NCBI RefSeq assembly: GCF_963676685.1 | Contig: NC_092356.1 | Span: 21,687,750-21,751,749, forward strand | Length of the DNA: 64,000 bases | Reading direction: 5' to 3' | Source of the DNA: Mytilus edulis | Taxonomy: Eukaryota; Mollusca; Bivalvia; Mytilida; Mytilidae | In this document: positions 26,601 through 41,600 of the stretch, piece after piece | Position numbering within the stretch: position 1 is the first letter of the stretch | How the letters are laid out: each line of letters starts with the position of its first letter | Notes under the pieces: model-generated | Database searches by the model: none | What the model was told of the DNA's origin: nothing | Seen by the model: only the letters and a program-made list of their open reading frames with translations | Program-made: the position numbers and the translations under genes

Positions 26601-29600
26601 TGTGACATTTTCACATATGTGGTTAAATTTTCGGGGTACGAAGTGAAATTACTTTTTCCGTAAATTAGCAAACCCGGAACATCCTTTTGTGATGAGGCTC
26701 CTTGTGGTAAAATATCCCCTTTTTAACACAATAAGTTCTTTGAAAATTTAATACTTTGAACACATTCAATAGCTCCATAGTTTTTACACATTTATTTTAT
26801 GTTCCTCTACTTTCCTAATCACCACAAATAATTAAGTTCAGTCATTTCTTAAAAATAGAAACATGTCCAATATTACTACACAGAGATTTTTTCTTTACAC
26901 GTGACTTTTGAGTTCCTCATTTCGAGGCGCATTAGGGATGTTGTCCCATATGCTCTAACGGCTAAACCATGCTTCTCGTTTTTATATAGATTAGACCGTT
27001 GGTTTTTCCCGTTTAAATGGTTTAACATTAGTATTTTTGGGGCCCTTTATAGCGTGCTGTTCGGTGTGAGCTAAGGCTCCGTATTGAAGGCCGTACCTTG
27101 GCCTATAATGGATTACTTTTATAGATTTTTACGTTGATGGAGAGTTGTCTCATTGGCACTCATACCACATTTTCCTATATATATTGACACATCTGTGTCA
27201 TCTCTGCTATCGTTCACAAAAATATCCTAATTTGAGCTTTATGGGCCAGCAATAGGTTGTAATTAAGGTTTGATTGGTCGTTCCGACATCTCTTGATGAC
27301 AAGTATTATACTACTTATGTGTATAGTATCAGTTTAATTGAAGTCTGGAGCTGGCATGTCAGTTTACTACTAGTAGTCTGTTGTTATTTATGTATTATTG
27401 TCATTTTGTTTATTTTTTTTAGTCACATCTTCTGACATCAGACTCGGACTTCTGTTGAACTGAATTTTAATGTGCGTATTGTAATGCATTTACTTTTCTT
27501 CATTGGCTAGAGGTATAGGGGGAGGGTTAAGATCTCACAAACATGTTTAATCCCACTATTTTTGCGCCTGTTCCAAGTCAGTAGCCTCTGGCCTTTGTTA
27601 GTCTTGTACTATTTTTAATTTTAGTACCTTGTGTACTATTTGGAGTTTAATATGGCGTTCATACTTTGCTTCCTCTGCCTCTACATCAATCCCTACCACC
27701 ACGACCACGTGTTCTAGTAGATTTTGATGGCATGACTGTATTGTTTCCGAGAAATCTCCGTTTTAATCAGAAATAGAAGGAATGGAGCTATATTGATATG
27801 AAACACGATATTGACGGTATTGCTGAGAACGTAGTAAGATCGCGGTATGAACGTAGTATAATCGTGGTAAGAACGTGCTATAATCGCAGAAAGATCGTGT
27901 TGCAATCGGATAACTCGTGGTATGGTCGTATTGAGAATGTGAAGAGCTTAGAAAGATCTTTATAAGCGTAGTGAGGTCGCAGAATAAGCGCGGTGAGAAC
28001 GTGGTTTAATCGTAGAGGGATCGTTGTAGATGCGTAATTAGGAAGTAGTAGCATCGTGAAAGCAACAAAAATTAACATTTTCATGCCGCTCATACAGCGA
28101 CCTCACCACGATCTAAATTTATTTTAGATCTCGGTGAGCGTGGTGCGATCGTGGTCTAGTGGGACTGAGGCTTCAGATAATGACGATCCATGCATAGTCA
28201 GAAACCTGAAATACGCTGGTTGTCTTCGATTGCTATCTCTTATATATTATTTTTAATATGTATTAGCAGATTAAATGTATCATACAACTTCGACAAACAA
28301 TAATGTACTATTTGAAATTTTGCATTAACATCAGTATAAAAAAAAACACTCCCCCCCAAAAAAAAAAACAAACGATAACTTATGTTTCTTTTGAATTGTT
28401 TCTTTTGAATTGTTTCTTTTGAATTGTTTCTTTTGAATTTTATATCTTCATTGAGTTAGTAGAAATACACCTATCTGTATTTTTTTACGCAATGGAAATC
28501 AAAACGGGAACACGATATGTATAACATTTAAAATTGAGAATGGAAATGGGGAATGTGCCAAAGAGACAACAACCCGACCATAGAAAAAAACAACAGCAGA
28601 AGGTCACCAACAGGTCTTCAATGTAGCGAGTTGAATATTATTATATGTTGACTACATTTTCTGACCGTAGTTTTACATGTACTTCGTACCCGTTATAGTA
28701 AATAGAACCAATTTTGATTTCGATGAAAGATAAATCCATAACCATACTAATGACCAAGATTTATCACAAAGGATACGTCTGACGCATAATGTTTTAAATA
28801 GTTTTATAGTATACTTTTGTACTTTGTTAAATATAAATTTGGTTTTTCATCTTAAAATTAAAACATATATCTTACCAATGCAAATGAATGAACGGTCTGC
28901 CCAGTTTCCGTCAGGATCACACTCTATATGTGCATTTCCAATTAAATTTAACCCTACGTCGCATTCATAAACCACGTTGTTATCAGCATGCACTATTTTT
29001 GAGGTAGCATTTTTAATTATAGGTTGGTCAGTACATTCTAAATGTAAAATATAGTGCAATAAAACAGTCTTATACAAACTTTTCATGTTCTTCTTTTAAA
29101 ACAGTTTGCTTGGATTAACGTTCATGAAATAAAAAGACAATAGTTTTTGTCGTAAACATACAGTGTACGTCATAAATTGAGATCGTCAAGTGTCTGTCCT
29201 TGATGATGGTTTAAATTTGCAGTTGTATGTTTCAGCCTTATCAGAGAGTTCAAATTATAAATAGATAAATCAGGATTATGGTTTACTTCAAGTTAGAAGC
29301 TAGAATGCTTATTTTTTTATATACTATACAATCACTCGTGTTTTCATTTTTTAAGTAATGGTTCAATGTACAGATAGAGCATAACCAATATTTTGTCTGT
29401 ATTGGTAGTTTATTTACATAAATACTTACTTGTGCAAATAAAGTTATAATTCGTCCAGTCTCCATCAGACTGACATTCCATGACACCATTTCCAAGTAAA
29501 TTGAATTCATCATCACATTTATAAATAACGGTATAGTTACTGTTGAACTTTTCAACTGTATACATGGCATTCATGACATCAGCTGGCTCTGTGCATACTG

Positions 29601-32600
29601 TATTGAAAATATGATCAGTACATTTATAAAGGTTGAGTTGTATATTCACCTGTATTTATAATTGCTATGTTAATATGTGACGATATACTTCTAAGCAGAA
29701 AATAAATCGCAACGTTTCTATTGTTAAACATGTAAAATATGTCGTTTTTGATGGTACACGATGGTTCTTGAATGTATTTGATTTTTTTGCTTTAATGGTC
29801 TAATTCACATAAGCAACACATTTTATTAAAAAAAATCAACTTGATGAGATTTTAGGTTTCACTCAATCAATCAAAAGTAAAGCACAAATGTCTTTAAAAA
29901 AAAATTTCGATTTGGAATATTGAGATAAATTACATGAATAATTACATATATCAATTTCAGTTGAAAAAATAAATTAAAAAGTGCTTCGTTGTTGCATGTA
30001 GTCGATATGTATCATGCAATCAATCACTACTTCAAAGGTATTATTTCGGTAATTAATATTGAAATTGATTTATTGCGATGTTACAAAATATCTTCCCTTG
30101 ATTTGTTATAAAAGACAATGCAATGCGTTATCCCAGAAATTTGTCTCACCTGTGCATATGAATGAACGGTCAGTCCAGTTTCCACCTGGCTGACACTCAA
30201 TATTTTTATTTCCAATTAGATTCAACCCTAGATCGCATTCATAAACCACGTTATTATCACCATACACTACCTCAAATGTTGCATCCGGGGTTTCAGGTGG
30301 ATCTGTACATCCTGAATATATATAAGAAACATATATGTTCACAAAAATACAAATGCATCCTAGCAGTTCGTCAAAATATGTTCACATTGTTATATAATAC
30401 ATTTTTGCCTCGATTAATTATTTTATGTTATGGAGATCACAGTGTTGTCCACTGTGAAAATGAAATAGGTATTGTATATCATTGCTTGATTTAAGAAGAG
30501 ACCGTCAGGTATATATTCACGACACAATGATTGGTGTCTTTATTTCAAGGTGTTTTGCGTGTTATAGAAAGTCTCATTAAACCATGTCTGGCAATTCAAA
30601 TACTTTAAACCTTGGTTAATTTTTTTTTAGATGATCATTTAGCAGTTACGATAAATAATAAAATCTTTTTAAATCAATGAAACGATTTTTTCTAAAGTCT
30701 TTCTGTGTATGACATATAACGGTTAGAGGTATAGGGAGAGGGTTGAGATCATATAAACATGTTTAACCCCGCCGCATTTTTGCGCCTGTCCCAAGCCAGG
30801 AGCTTCTGGCCTTTGTTAGTCTTGTATTATTTTAATTTTAGTTTCTTGTGTACAATTTGGAAATTAGTATCGCGTTCATTATCACTGAACTAATATATAT
30901 TTGTTTAGGGACCAGTTGAAGGACGCCTCCGGGTGCGGGAATTTCTCGCTACATTGAAGACCTGTTGGTGACCTTCTGCTGTTGTTTTTTTCTATGGTCG
31001 GGTTGTTGTCTCTTTGGCACATTCCCCATTTCCATTCTCAATTTTACATATAATATTATTTCGAATAATTTTCAATGGATTTTAATCTGCGTTGAAAAGA
31101 TTGTTTGGCAACGTCCAGAAACGTCAATGCAGCATTAAGGAATTTAAAGTTTACTTTACAGAGAATGTTTTGAATTTTATCAGCTTGTGTTATAAATTAA
31201 TACAAGTGTATTTTAATTGTATACTAACGTGTGCATATAAATTGAAAATCTGTCCAGATACCACCCGGATGACATTCTATAACGCTATTTCCAAGTAAAT
31301 TAAATCCATCATCACATTTATAGACAACGGTATAGCTACTGTTTAATTTTTCTACTTTTTCAACTATGTACATTGCATTCATGACGTCAGTGGGTTGTGA
31401 ACATGCTACAAATATATGATTAATGATTTTAAAGCACCGAGTATTGTGTTCCCGTATTTTCCAAATTGCTCTTTTCAATATTGTCTAAAATTTTTCTAAT
31501 CAGTATTAAAGGGTTACGCTTTTATTTTGAACATGTTTCTGTAGGTGGGAAATGGAGTTATTTTATCAAGTGTGTCATATATACCAGACTAAACTTGTAT
31601 ACACAGACACAAGCTGTCCACAACAAAGTTATCACTGATGCAGAATATAAAAGTTAAAAAGGCCGAAAGTACGAATTTGAATAGCATCGATGACCCGGAA
31701 TTCCCGTGAATACAATAGTGAATACTCTTTTATAATGCTTAAACTTTTGATTGATAATTTATCAATCATATGTCGTAAACCATTTTTGCAGCATATGTCA
31801 AATCTTTAATTGGTCCATCATAGTTCGGCAATTAATTTACTCACATGCGAAGTTACTTAAACTTAACTTTTATTGACAGCAAGCGTTATTTGCAACACAT
31901 GCAACAGTGTTTTTGAGAAACGAAATAATAAACATTCAAGATATGAAAGTTCTTTGCAAACTAAATTATTATTGACTCGATTTGTCTCTGTCGATTGCAC
32001 GCTGGCTAATTACGGTGGGACATCATTTGTTATCGTTTACAAAAAAAATGTACACTGCAGTGAAACAAGTGTGTAAGAAGTGGCATTCTTTGTGTGTTTT
32101 TGAAAGGTTATTATTATTTGATTTGCATTCTGGGATAGGAAATTTCATTGGTTATGGAAACACATTTTGTATTTCTTGTAATGTGCTGTGGGCTCATTTT
32201 GTAGAAAATCCAAGAAATGTGGACATCAATAATCATTTGCATCCTTTTACCCTTTTACTTACAGACATATTTAAAATGTTTGACACAGTATGGAAATTAT
32301 CAAATCAGTTCATTTGAACCTTGTATCCTACAAGATGTCAGTTTTCTTATTTTTCTCGCTTGATTGGTGTCTCATTGACGTATGTTTTACATTCCCAGTC
32401 TCTGTTTAAATTTGTTACTTACATGTGCATACGAATTTCTGTTGACTCCATATATTATCATTTTGGCATTGAATAGAACCATTTCCAACTAAATTTAATC
32501 CAGGTTCACATTCATAATTTAAATATGTTATATTCAATGTTGTTTCAAATGTATAAATTGCGTAAGTTATTTCTGGAGGGTCAGGACATCCTGCAAAATT

Positions 32601-35600
32601 AAGCAAATGTCACGTGATATGTTAAAACAAAAATGAGTTATGGATAAATATGTTATTGGTATTTGAAGGCGTCAAAATTATGCATTATAACATTGTATGA
32701 TTGATATCTTTAATTAGCTGTTGCCTCTGAATTAGTTAAGATCTTAATCATAAGTCCGTAATGTCAAAATACGTATTTGCAAAATATCTTTCTCAAAACG
32801 AAGTAAAGAGTTAGCGTAATTAAGGATTCTAAAGAAAACCTGGTGATATATATTTTTTATAGTTTGTAATGTTTCCGTTCAATCGTTCTTTTGATAACGA
32901 ACTCACTTCAAAACACATAATATCCTGAAATGTTTTTGGTTTTTAATACACACCTATTCTTACGAAAGAAGCTTGCGCTTTATTTTCTTAACAAACCATT
33001 TTATGTGTTGGATAATAAGAAGAGCTTTGACACAACAAAGTTGTCTCCCGTTATTTAAGGACCTTAAATATTGTATGTTTTAAACAAATCGTGATTCTGA
33101 CTGCAGTAATTTTTATCAAAACTCAGAGCAAACAGTCAGTTGATTGTTTATTTAGATTATTCTTAGAGTGAAGTTTACAGTTAAAGAATCCAGGCATGTT
33201 ATACTAATTAATACACGTATATTGTTGATTTTGCAAGAAGGCATGTAAAATTCATGATTATGCAGTATTTAAGTACCGATTTAAGGATTTGAAATAGCTT
33301 GTATTAAACGTCTAGCATTCAGATTTGTTGATACAGAATGCAATTTAACGTATAACCCAGTTCGAAACTTAAAAATTAAATCATTACATTACTCATGACT
33401 TTTCTGCTGTTTTTTTTTAAAGACAGGTATAGGATGGAGACTTAGACAAAATCAATTAATGCAATATCATATCAGAGTAAGTTTTCAATCATAAAAAGGT
33501 GCTTACCACTGCATGTAAAGTACGGTGCTGTCCATGTCAAATCAGACTGACACGTGATATTTCCCGCTCCAATTGTCCCATTTTCACATTGATATTTAAC
33601 AATGCGATCGTATGGACTCACCTCAACTATGACAGAAGTTTGTGAAATGTGCTCTGGCTGAGGACATGCTATAATAAAAGTTAATAGCAAAAAGGCTTTG
33701 TGTGACATGCTTAAAAATTGTGAAAATATGTGCAATTTTGTCTAGCCTCATGCTTAGGATAAAAAAACATACATGATACTATTAAATATGTGTAAGATTT
33801 TATTTGAAATGTAAAAGCGTGTAACAATATTAATAAGTTAAAGACAAATATATTTATATATAAGTGCTATTTTAGTGCATTTTATAAGTACAATAATACA
33901 TTCATTGAACAATTGGTAAATAAAAAGATGTAAATATAATATTATAGAACCATGTATAATATTTCAGTCAAATATTTAAAAAAAAACATTAATGTGAATA
34001 TGATATTATAAATCATGCATATTATTTCATTCAAATACGTAAATAAAAAAAGAATGTGATTATGATATTTTAAGTCATGCATATTATGTCAGTCAAAAAA
34101 TATATATAAAACATTGATGCAAGGAATATACTTACTACTACAGGTAAACATCTGTTGGGTCCATTCGGAATTTGATTGACATTGTTGAGCATTATTCCCG
34201 ATTAAATACAATTCGTCTTTACATTCGTAATAGAAAAGCATGTGACCGTTTTCTATTACAAACGTAAAGACAGCATTTGTCACGTTTCCTGGATTTACAC
34301 ATTCTGAAATGAAGCATTAAATTTGAAAGATAATTATCTTTTTTTTGTTTGCTTCATTTAATCGAAGGAAAGACGTTTGTTGTGACAAAGATGATATATT
34401 CATATTGAAATGATTTTAGATTAAATTAATAGAAGGATACAGGAGTTGTTAAACTCTGTTAAAACGAGATTTAAAAAAAAGAAATTATTAAAAGTATGCC
34501 ACGATCCTAGTACACCAAAACCTAGAAAACCAGTGATTGATTACAACTTAAACCAATACCATCAACGATCTGAAATCAAAACTATTTCTTAGTTCTAATT
34601 GAATAATTTAATTACACTTAGATGTGACTGAGACAACCGTATACAAGGTGTCTATTTAGGACAGTTATATAAAAATGTAAATCTGTTAAACAGCTTTGTC
34701 TTCAACAATATCTTGTGTTGCTTTCAATTGTTTTGATTCAAGAAAAACTGACGAGTCTTTATATAAGTACGATACACTCATCTACCGGATTAGAATCCTG
34801 GTACCCTTTGTAACTTTGTTTAAGTTCTTTTAAAGACTACATGTATATAACAATGTTCAGAATAAATCTAATCAAGTATGAAATATTGCGAATATCATAA
34901 TTGTCAAACAGCTATGATCATTTTAATTATAGTATATCTATACGTTATCATATGCAAAAAAAAACTCCGAGGAAAATTCAAAACGGAAAGTCCCTTATAA
35001 TAAAAAACATCAAACGAATAGCACCTGTCAAATTACTGACTTGGTACAGGAGTTTTGTTATGTAGAAAATAGTGGATTGAAAATATATAAAGAAACAATA
35101 AGACATGCCGAAGCACTGACAACTAGTCAAATAGACCGATCCTTCGTTATGAATCAGGTTTTTTGGTTTAAATGAAACACAGACGAAAATACTATATGGA
35201 AATCACATCTGATATTCAGAGAACACTATATTAATAACATAGCAAACAACCAAATCATGTTTCCAAAGAATATAATAAATGTAAATGCAGTTGTTATTTC
35301 AAATATTGCTTATGCTATCATTTTATTTTGTACACGACTCTAATGCAAAGTATTATTTGCGTCTGGCGTAAAACTATAAGTTCAATTATGGTATCTATGA
35401 TGAGTTTTGAGTACTTTTCTATCCCAAATTCATGTATTTGGTTTTGATGTTATATTGGTTATTCTCATCGGATTTTGTCTAATGCTTAGTCCGTTGCTGT
35501 GTGTGTTACATTTTAATGTTGTGTCGTTGTTCCCCTCTAATATTTAATGCGTTTCCCTCAATTTTAGTTTGTTACCCCGATTTTGTTTTTTGTCCATAGA

Positions 35601-38600
35601 TTGATGAGTTTTGAACAGCGGTATACTACTGTTGCCTTTATTTATTTATGTAGTGTCCGAATACAAACACAAAGGCACTTACCAATGCAGGCAAACACAG
35701 TTGGTGTCCATGTAGAATTAATGTTACAATCTATCACATTTGAACCATACATATAATAGCTTGGCAGACATTGATATGTAAGTTTGCTATCATCATGACG
35801 AATCAGGTCTACATTCACGGCAGCATTCTGTACAGATGGGGCAGCCGGACACTCTGAAATAAATTACAATTTTGACTTTTTTATCTGAGCTGATAACGAT
35901 GTTTATCTTAAAAGCCTTTAAAATCAAAAATCGTTTTCATTTTCAACAACATTTCGATCTACATACTTCCTATAAATTATTTTTGTTGTCGACATCTTCT
36001 TTTTTGCAAATTGCGGACCGGTTGAAGAAATGTTTTACCTGTAAAGTCAACATTTCATTTTTCTTTCAAAGCCAATTTGCTCGCTAATATGGATTTTTTG
36101 ATTTCATAAATCTCTCACAAATGTGCATCAACATTGAACGTTATTACTATGGAAGACAGAATTTAATTTGATCGAGGATTTTGTTTTATCATAATTTAAA
36201 AAAAAGGTTAATGAAATCGAATTATATTTTCACACATTACCTGGTATCGTAGTCTCATCATTGCTCATTGTTTGCCAACCTGTTTTTGTATCGCATGGAT
36301 TTTAGCAACAAAAAACTATACTTTGTGGTATTATAAATCTATACAAACCTCCGTATTTTCTAGTGATCACATACCTGTACATAATAGTGTTGGATATGTC
36401 CAAGTCCCGTTTGACAGACAGTTTATGAACTTGTTTCCAATCAACAATAGTCCTACATCACATTCATAAAGCACTTCATAATTGTAGTTGATATTTTCAA
36501 TTTTATAGGAAGCATTTTGAACACTTGGTGGCTCGATGCAGGCTGCAACATGTTAATTATTTGGTTAAATCAGAATATAGCGTATTTGCTTTTTGTTTGA
36601 AAATTGAAGAAACATAGACTAATTCAGATACTAAATTACATTTACTATACTTGTTCCTGTAATTGCAATGCTTTTTTCATAAAGGAATAATTTGACGATT
36701 TAGAAACAAAAACTAAAATAAACGCAAAAAAAAAAGCTGAACTCGAGGAAAATTCAAAACAGAAAGTTCCTAGTAAAATGGTATTCGCGATAATATGATC
36801 ATTATACATTATCAAAGCTTAATTTTACTTAAATCAATACACTGGGTGTTTGTTCTTTGATATCAGTTGTATATCATTGCGTCGTAATAAACCTTTTTTC
36901 AGTGCAATATTAAACCTTTACGAATTTATCTAATAGTATTTGAATTCATCTAACATTTGATTCGTTCAATATCAAAATCTAAAGACTATCCTAATTATAA
37001 AGGTATCAATGTTCCCTCAAATATCAAAAATATGCTCTAGAAAACACACAAAATATACTAGTAGTACAAAAATATACCACATCTCTGTATCTTAATATAT
37101 ATTGATTGATTATTGTTTGCTTAACGTCCAGTTGCAAATGTTTCATGCGTATTCAGGACGATTAATATGTATATATATTTGACAGTTATTGTGATAGAAT
37201 AATACAATAAACAAATCTTAACAATAATATATCAGTTACACAACTCCTCCCTAGATTACTTTCACATATGACTTGAACTTAAACTTTGATAAAGCCTTAA
37301 AGGGGCACTAGCTGTCAAATTCATGTTCACCGATTTGACTCAAATTGTCATATTTCATTTATAACAATGTAAAATATTTTTCCAAGCTATCAAATGTATA
37401 AAGTAAACAATTTATAGGAAATGGTCTCAATAAGATGTAGCTTTGTTTTTTGTGAATTTTAGTCAAGACGCCATCTAATTAACTATCGAGTTGACCTTCT
37501 ATGACCATACATTGTATAAGCGATGTAAACATAAACATAGATAATAGACTAAGCACCTCGTGTAATTGTATTTTAATAGTTACGTTACATTTTGTATATT
37601 GTAAATTAAAAAATTATGTTTATCGTCTTTTTTACCTTTATAAGTCAGAATGATTTTGTGTGGATCGAATCTGTAAATCAAATTATTTACCTAGTATCAC
37701 TTTCAATGTTGACATTCTTTTCCTTTAAATACCCGTACACAGACAATGCATGCGTTTCTGCGGGGTTAAATTGGAGTTCTCATGAATACGGATTTAATGA
37801 GGTCGAATTATTCACTTGCTAGTGAATAAGTCATTATCAATGTTTATAAGCTTAGTTTGATAAAATTGAACCATTTTAGCTGATAAAAGCAAATTATTAT
37901 TTCACTATTTCACTTTCATTAATGAATGAACAAAAAAAAAATCCAATTTTGAATTTTCATATATCTCGTAGCAAGTGCCCCTTTTATGAAATAACATAAA
38001 GATCAATAATATAGTTTTCAGCATTAGCAGGGTGTTTGGACAGCATTAATGCGCATGTATTATATTTTATGCATTATCTTCTCATATTTTTATCTTTCAA
38101 CAAACAGCTACTTACGTGTACAAATAAATTTTGGGCGAGTCCAAGTGTCGTCATTTTCACATTTGATGTATTTTTCGCCATAGAAATTATATCCATCATT
38201 ACAATCGTAGAACACCAGTTGATCAGTCTGTATTAAGTCGATATGTAAGTTTCCATGCGGAATAACGGGTGGATTGGAACATTCTAAAATATTGATTTAA
38301 TATTAATGATTGAAAATATGTTGATAAAGATTGAGAATTAGTTATAGAGATTCATAAGATTGAGAATTAGTTATAGAGATTCATAAGATTGAGAATTAGT
38401 TATAGAGATTCATAAGATTGAGAATTAGTTAAAGAGATTCATATGTTCACATTTACATTTGGGCAATTAATAAGAAATTGTATATGAGGACATATATTCC
38501 AGGAATCTCATTTGATACTAAATGGGTTTTTTTTTTCAAATAAAGTTATCAAATATTATATATATATATATATAAAAGTAAATTTAAAGTAAAAGTTTCT

Positions 38601-41600
38601 GACGAGAACTATTCTGCCAAAAAATGAACAAACTATGTTTCTAGTTTCTCTTTTTTTATATTAGACCGTTGGTTTATCCGTTTGAATGGTTTACACTAGT
38701 CATTTTTGGGGTTCCTTTATGGCTTGCTGATCGGTGTAAGTCAAGTCTCCGTTATGAAGACCGTACTTGGACCTATAATGGTTAACTTTTACAAATGACT
38801 AGGATTGAGAGTTGTCTCATTGGTACTCATACCACATCTTCTTATATCAATTTTGTCAAACAGATTTAAAATATAAGGATTGATCTAGTTACTCATAGAG
38901 TTAGTTAAATACTAAATATACCTGAACAAAAGAATAATGGATTCGTCCATGTAAGATTGTCGTGGCATGTTATTACACCATTCCCAATCAGATTTGATCC
39001 ACCATTGCAGTTATATGTTGCCTTATATGTACCGGAGTCCTCAACAACACTGATTGATGTTTCGTTTAAAGGAATAGGATGTGTACATTCTGTGAACAGA
39101 TTTTATTTTGCATTAGACTATATAAGTTTATTCTAAACATGTAATACTTGATAAATGTTGCTTGTTATGATTTCATATCTGTTTTCCTGCTATTGTGTTT
39201 TGTGTTGTAGGAATTTGGTTAAATATGATAATATTTAAAGGTGTCTGTTACATTGACTCTCATATAGAACTAATTATTACATAGTTACATTAAAACTTTT
39301 GTGTAGATCTTGTCAGTTTGAAAAGTTGCAAGCTATGAATATTCAATGTCTTCATGTGTTACAATGGTGTTTTAAGGACGTTTATATGAAGTGATATTTC
39401 ATGCATACAGATTGAAAATAAAACGCCTTTATCAAATGAAAGATCAGGATGACATTTAATTGGAAAAAGAAGTACTTTAAAACAAATTAATTATATCTAA
39501 CAAATGTTGCATAATCATTGCATACAGTATCCTTCAATTGTTATTTTCTGTGTCATTTTGGTCTGTTATGCAGTGTTGTCTCATTGGCAATCATAATACG
39601 TCTTCTTTTTAAATTTACTGCATGGTTTGTTTCTCGTATTCTGTGGATGCAGTTGAATGTGTATCCGTGTCTGTAGTGTATGCCTTTACATTTAACAGTT
39701 AGAGGGTTTTGTTTGTGAGGAGCTGTCTACATATAAGGTGACTTATAGTTGTTAATTTCTATGCCGTTTGGATTATTTTGGAAAAAGTAAAATCACAAAA
39801 ATACTGAACTCAGAGGAAAATCAATTCGGAAAGTCCATAATCACATGGCAAAATCAAATAACACAAAGCATCAAAAACGAATGGACAAGAACTGTCATAA
39901 TACTTGGTACAGACATTGAACCTGGTTTTATAGCTAGCTAAACCTCTCACTTGTATGACAGTCCCATCAAATTCCGTTATATTGTCACCGATACGTGTAC
40001 AAAACAAACAGACACAATAGTTAAAATGTCAAAAATAGGGGTACAGCAGTCAACATTGTGTTATCATCTTAATAACTATAAAAACAACAAATGTAACGAA
40101 GAAGCACAAAAAGGCATACATCAAATTCACATTCTCATTTTGATTATATCATACGATTTTATTTGTCTATGTAAAATGCACCCATCAAGGAAGGAGGGTT
40201 TTGAGTACTGGTGTAAAATTTCGCGTTTGAAATTCGCACAGGTAGACATGAAATAATAATTTTGTCGTTCAAAGTATGACGGGATGCATAAATACAGTAA
40301 CGCAAAATAGATATAACAAAAACTGACTAAACAGTATAAAGTAATAATAAATAAAATAATAGTGTGGTTCAAAGTATGACGGGATACATAAGTACTTCAC
40401 GTCAAATGTATATCACAAAAAAGTGGGTTAACAGTAAAAGTACTATTAATAAATAATATAATTTTGTCATTCAAAGTATGACAAGATACATAGGTACAGA
40501 GTCATATCATAAAATAATTTTGTCGTTCAAAGTATGATGGTATACATAAGCACAGAGTTACGTCAAAAAGGATATCTCGAAAAACAGACTTAACAGTAAA
40601 AGTAATATAAATAAAGACAAATAAAATAATAATATAACACGTTGTTAAGATGATATACAACGCCAGTGCGCAAAATCTATACTTCAAGACCATCGTGTAT
40701 TACCTGCGAATTTGATATGGTTCAATGACAATCCAACCACATCTTCTTTTTATAAATACTTCTTTATCATTCTTACCAGTGCAAATAAACCTCTGAGGGG
40801 TCCATTCTGTATTTGATTGACACTGCATGGTACTATCACCTACTAAATTAAGTCCTTCGTCACATTCGTAATAGAAAATCATACTATTCTGTTCCATTTC
40901 ATACTTTAATGATGCCCCTGTAACGTTAGAAGGATAAGGACACGCTGAAAGATGAAAATAGAAAATTTGAATGTTAATGATTATGTCACATTATGAGATA
41001 ATATACTTTTAGACATATCATATATAACATCATTTTCAAACAAGCGTACTTATATACTTGAAAACTTGAACTTAATGTTTGAATCCAATAAGTACGTGGT
41101 ATAAATTATCTAAATAAACTCATCATAGATACCTGGAATAAATTTTGTACATACGGCAGACGCCCGTTTCGTCTACAAAAGACTCATCAGTGACGCTAGA
41201 ATCCAAAACAATTAAAAAGGCTAAATAAAGTACGAAGGTGAAGAGCATTGAGGGCCAAAATTCCTAAAAGTTTTGCCAAATCCAGCTAAGGTAATCTATT
41301 CCTGAGGTAGAAAAGCCTTAGTATTTTAAAAATTTAAAATTTTGTAAACAGTTAATTTATAAATTTAATATAACCATATCAATGATAATTCATGTCAGCA
41401 CAAAAGTGCTGGCTACTGGGCTGGTGATACCCTCGGGGAAATAAATCTCCACAAGCAGTGGCATCGACCCAGTGGTTGTAAATAAACTCATCATAAAATG
41501 TGTATACGACATTATATGTAAAAATAAACACTAATTCAGGGCCGGATACACTGAACACATAGAAGTAGTAAGTACTTTTAAACAAAATAATTCCTATTCA

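Larger units (their letters stand above)
25935..28170. mobile_element. 2.2-kb element with matching inverted ends and short-period subterminal repeats
   Basis: The left end reads cagtcccactaggccacg and the right end is the reverse complement of cagtcccactagaccacg; both continue with atcgca. From the left end to about 26420, and from about 27820 to the right end, the DNA is made of degenerate 10-12-bp words such as gatcgtagta and ggtcgtggtg, which reverse orientation near 26225. No transposase is recognised; a 70-residue minus-strand frame at 26459-26671 is unassigned. Interior holds family B and D copies. It is probably a nonautonomous DNA transposon or foldback element; target duplication not resolved. 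Confidence 0.7.

Noticed and set aside
26459-26671. 70-residue minus-strand ORF inside the 2.2-kb element
   Set aside because: Considered as a transposase remnant, but no catalytic motif or DNA-binding fold can be recognised.
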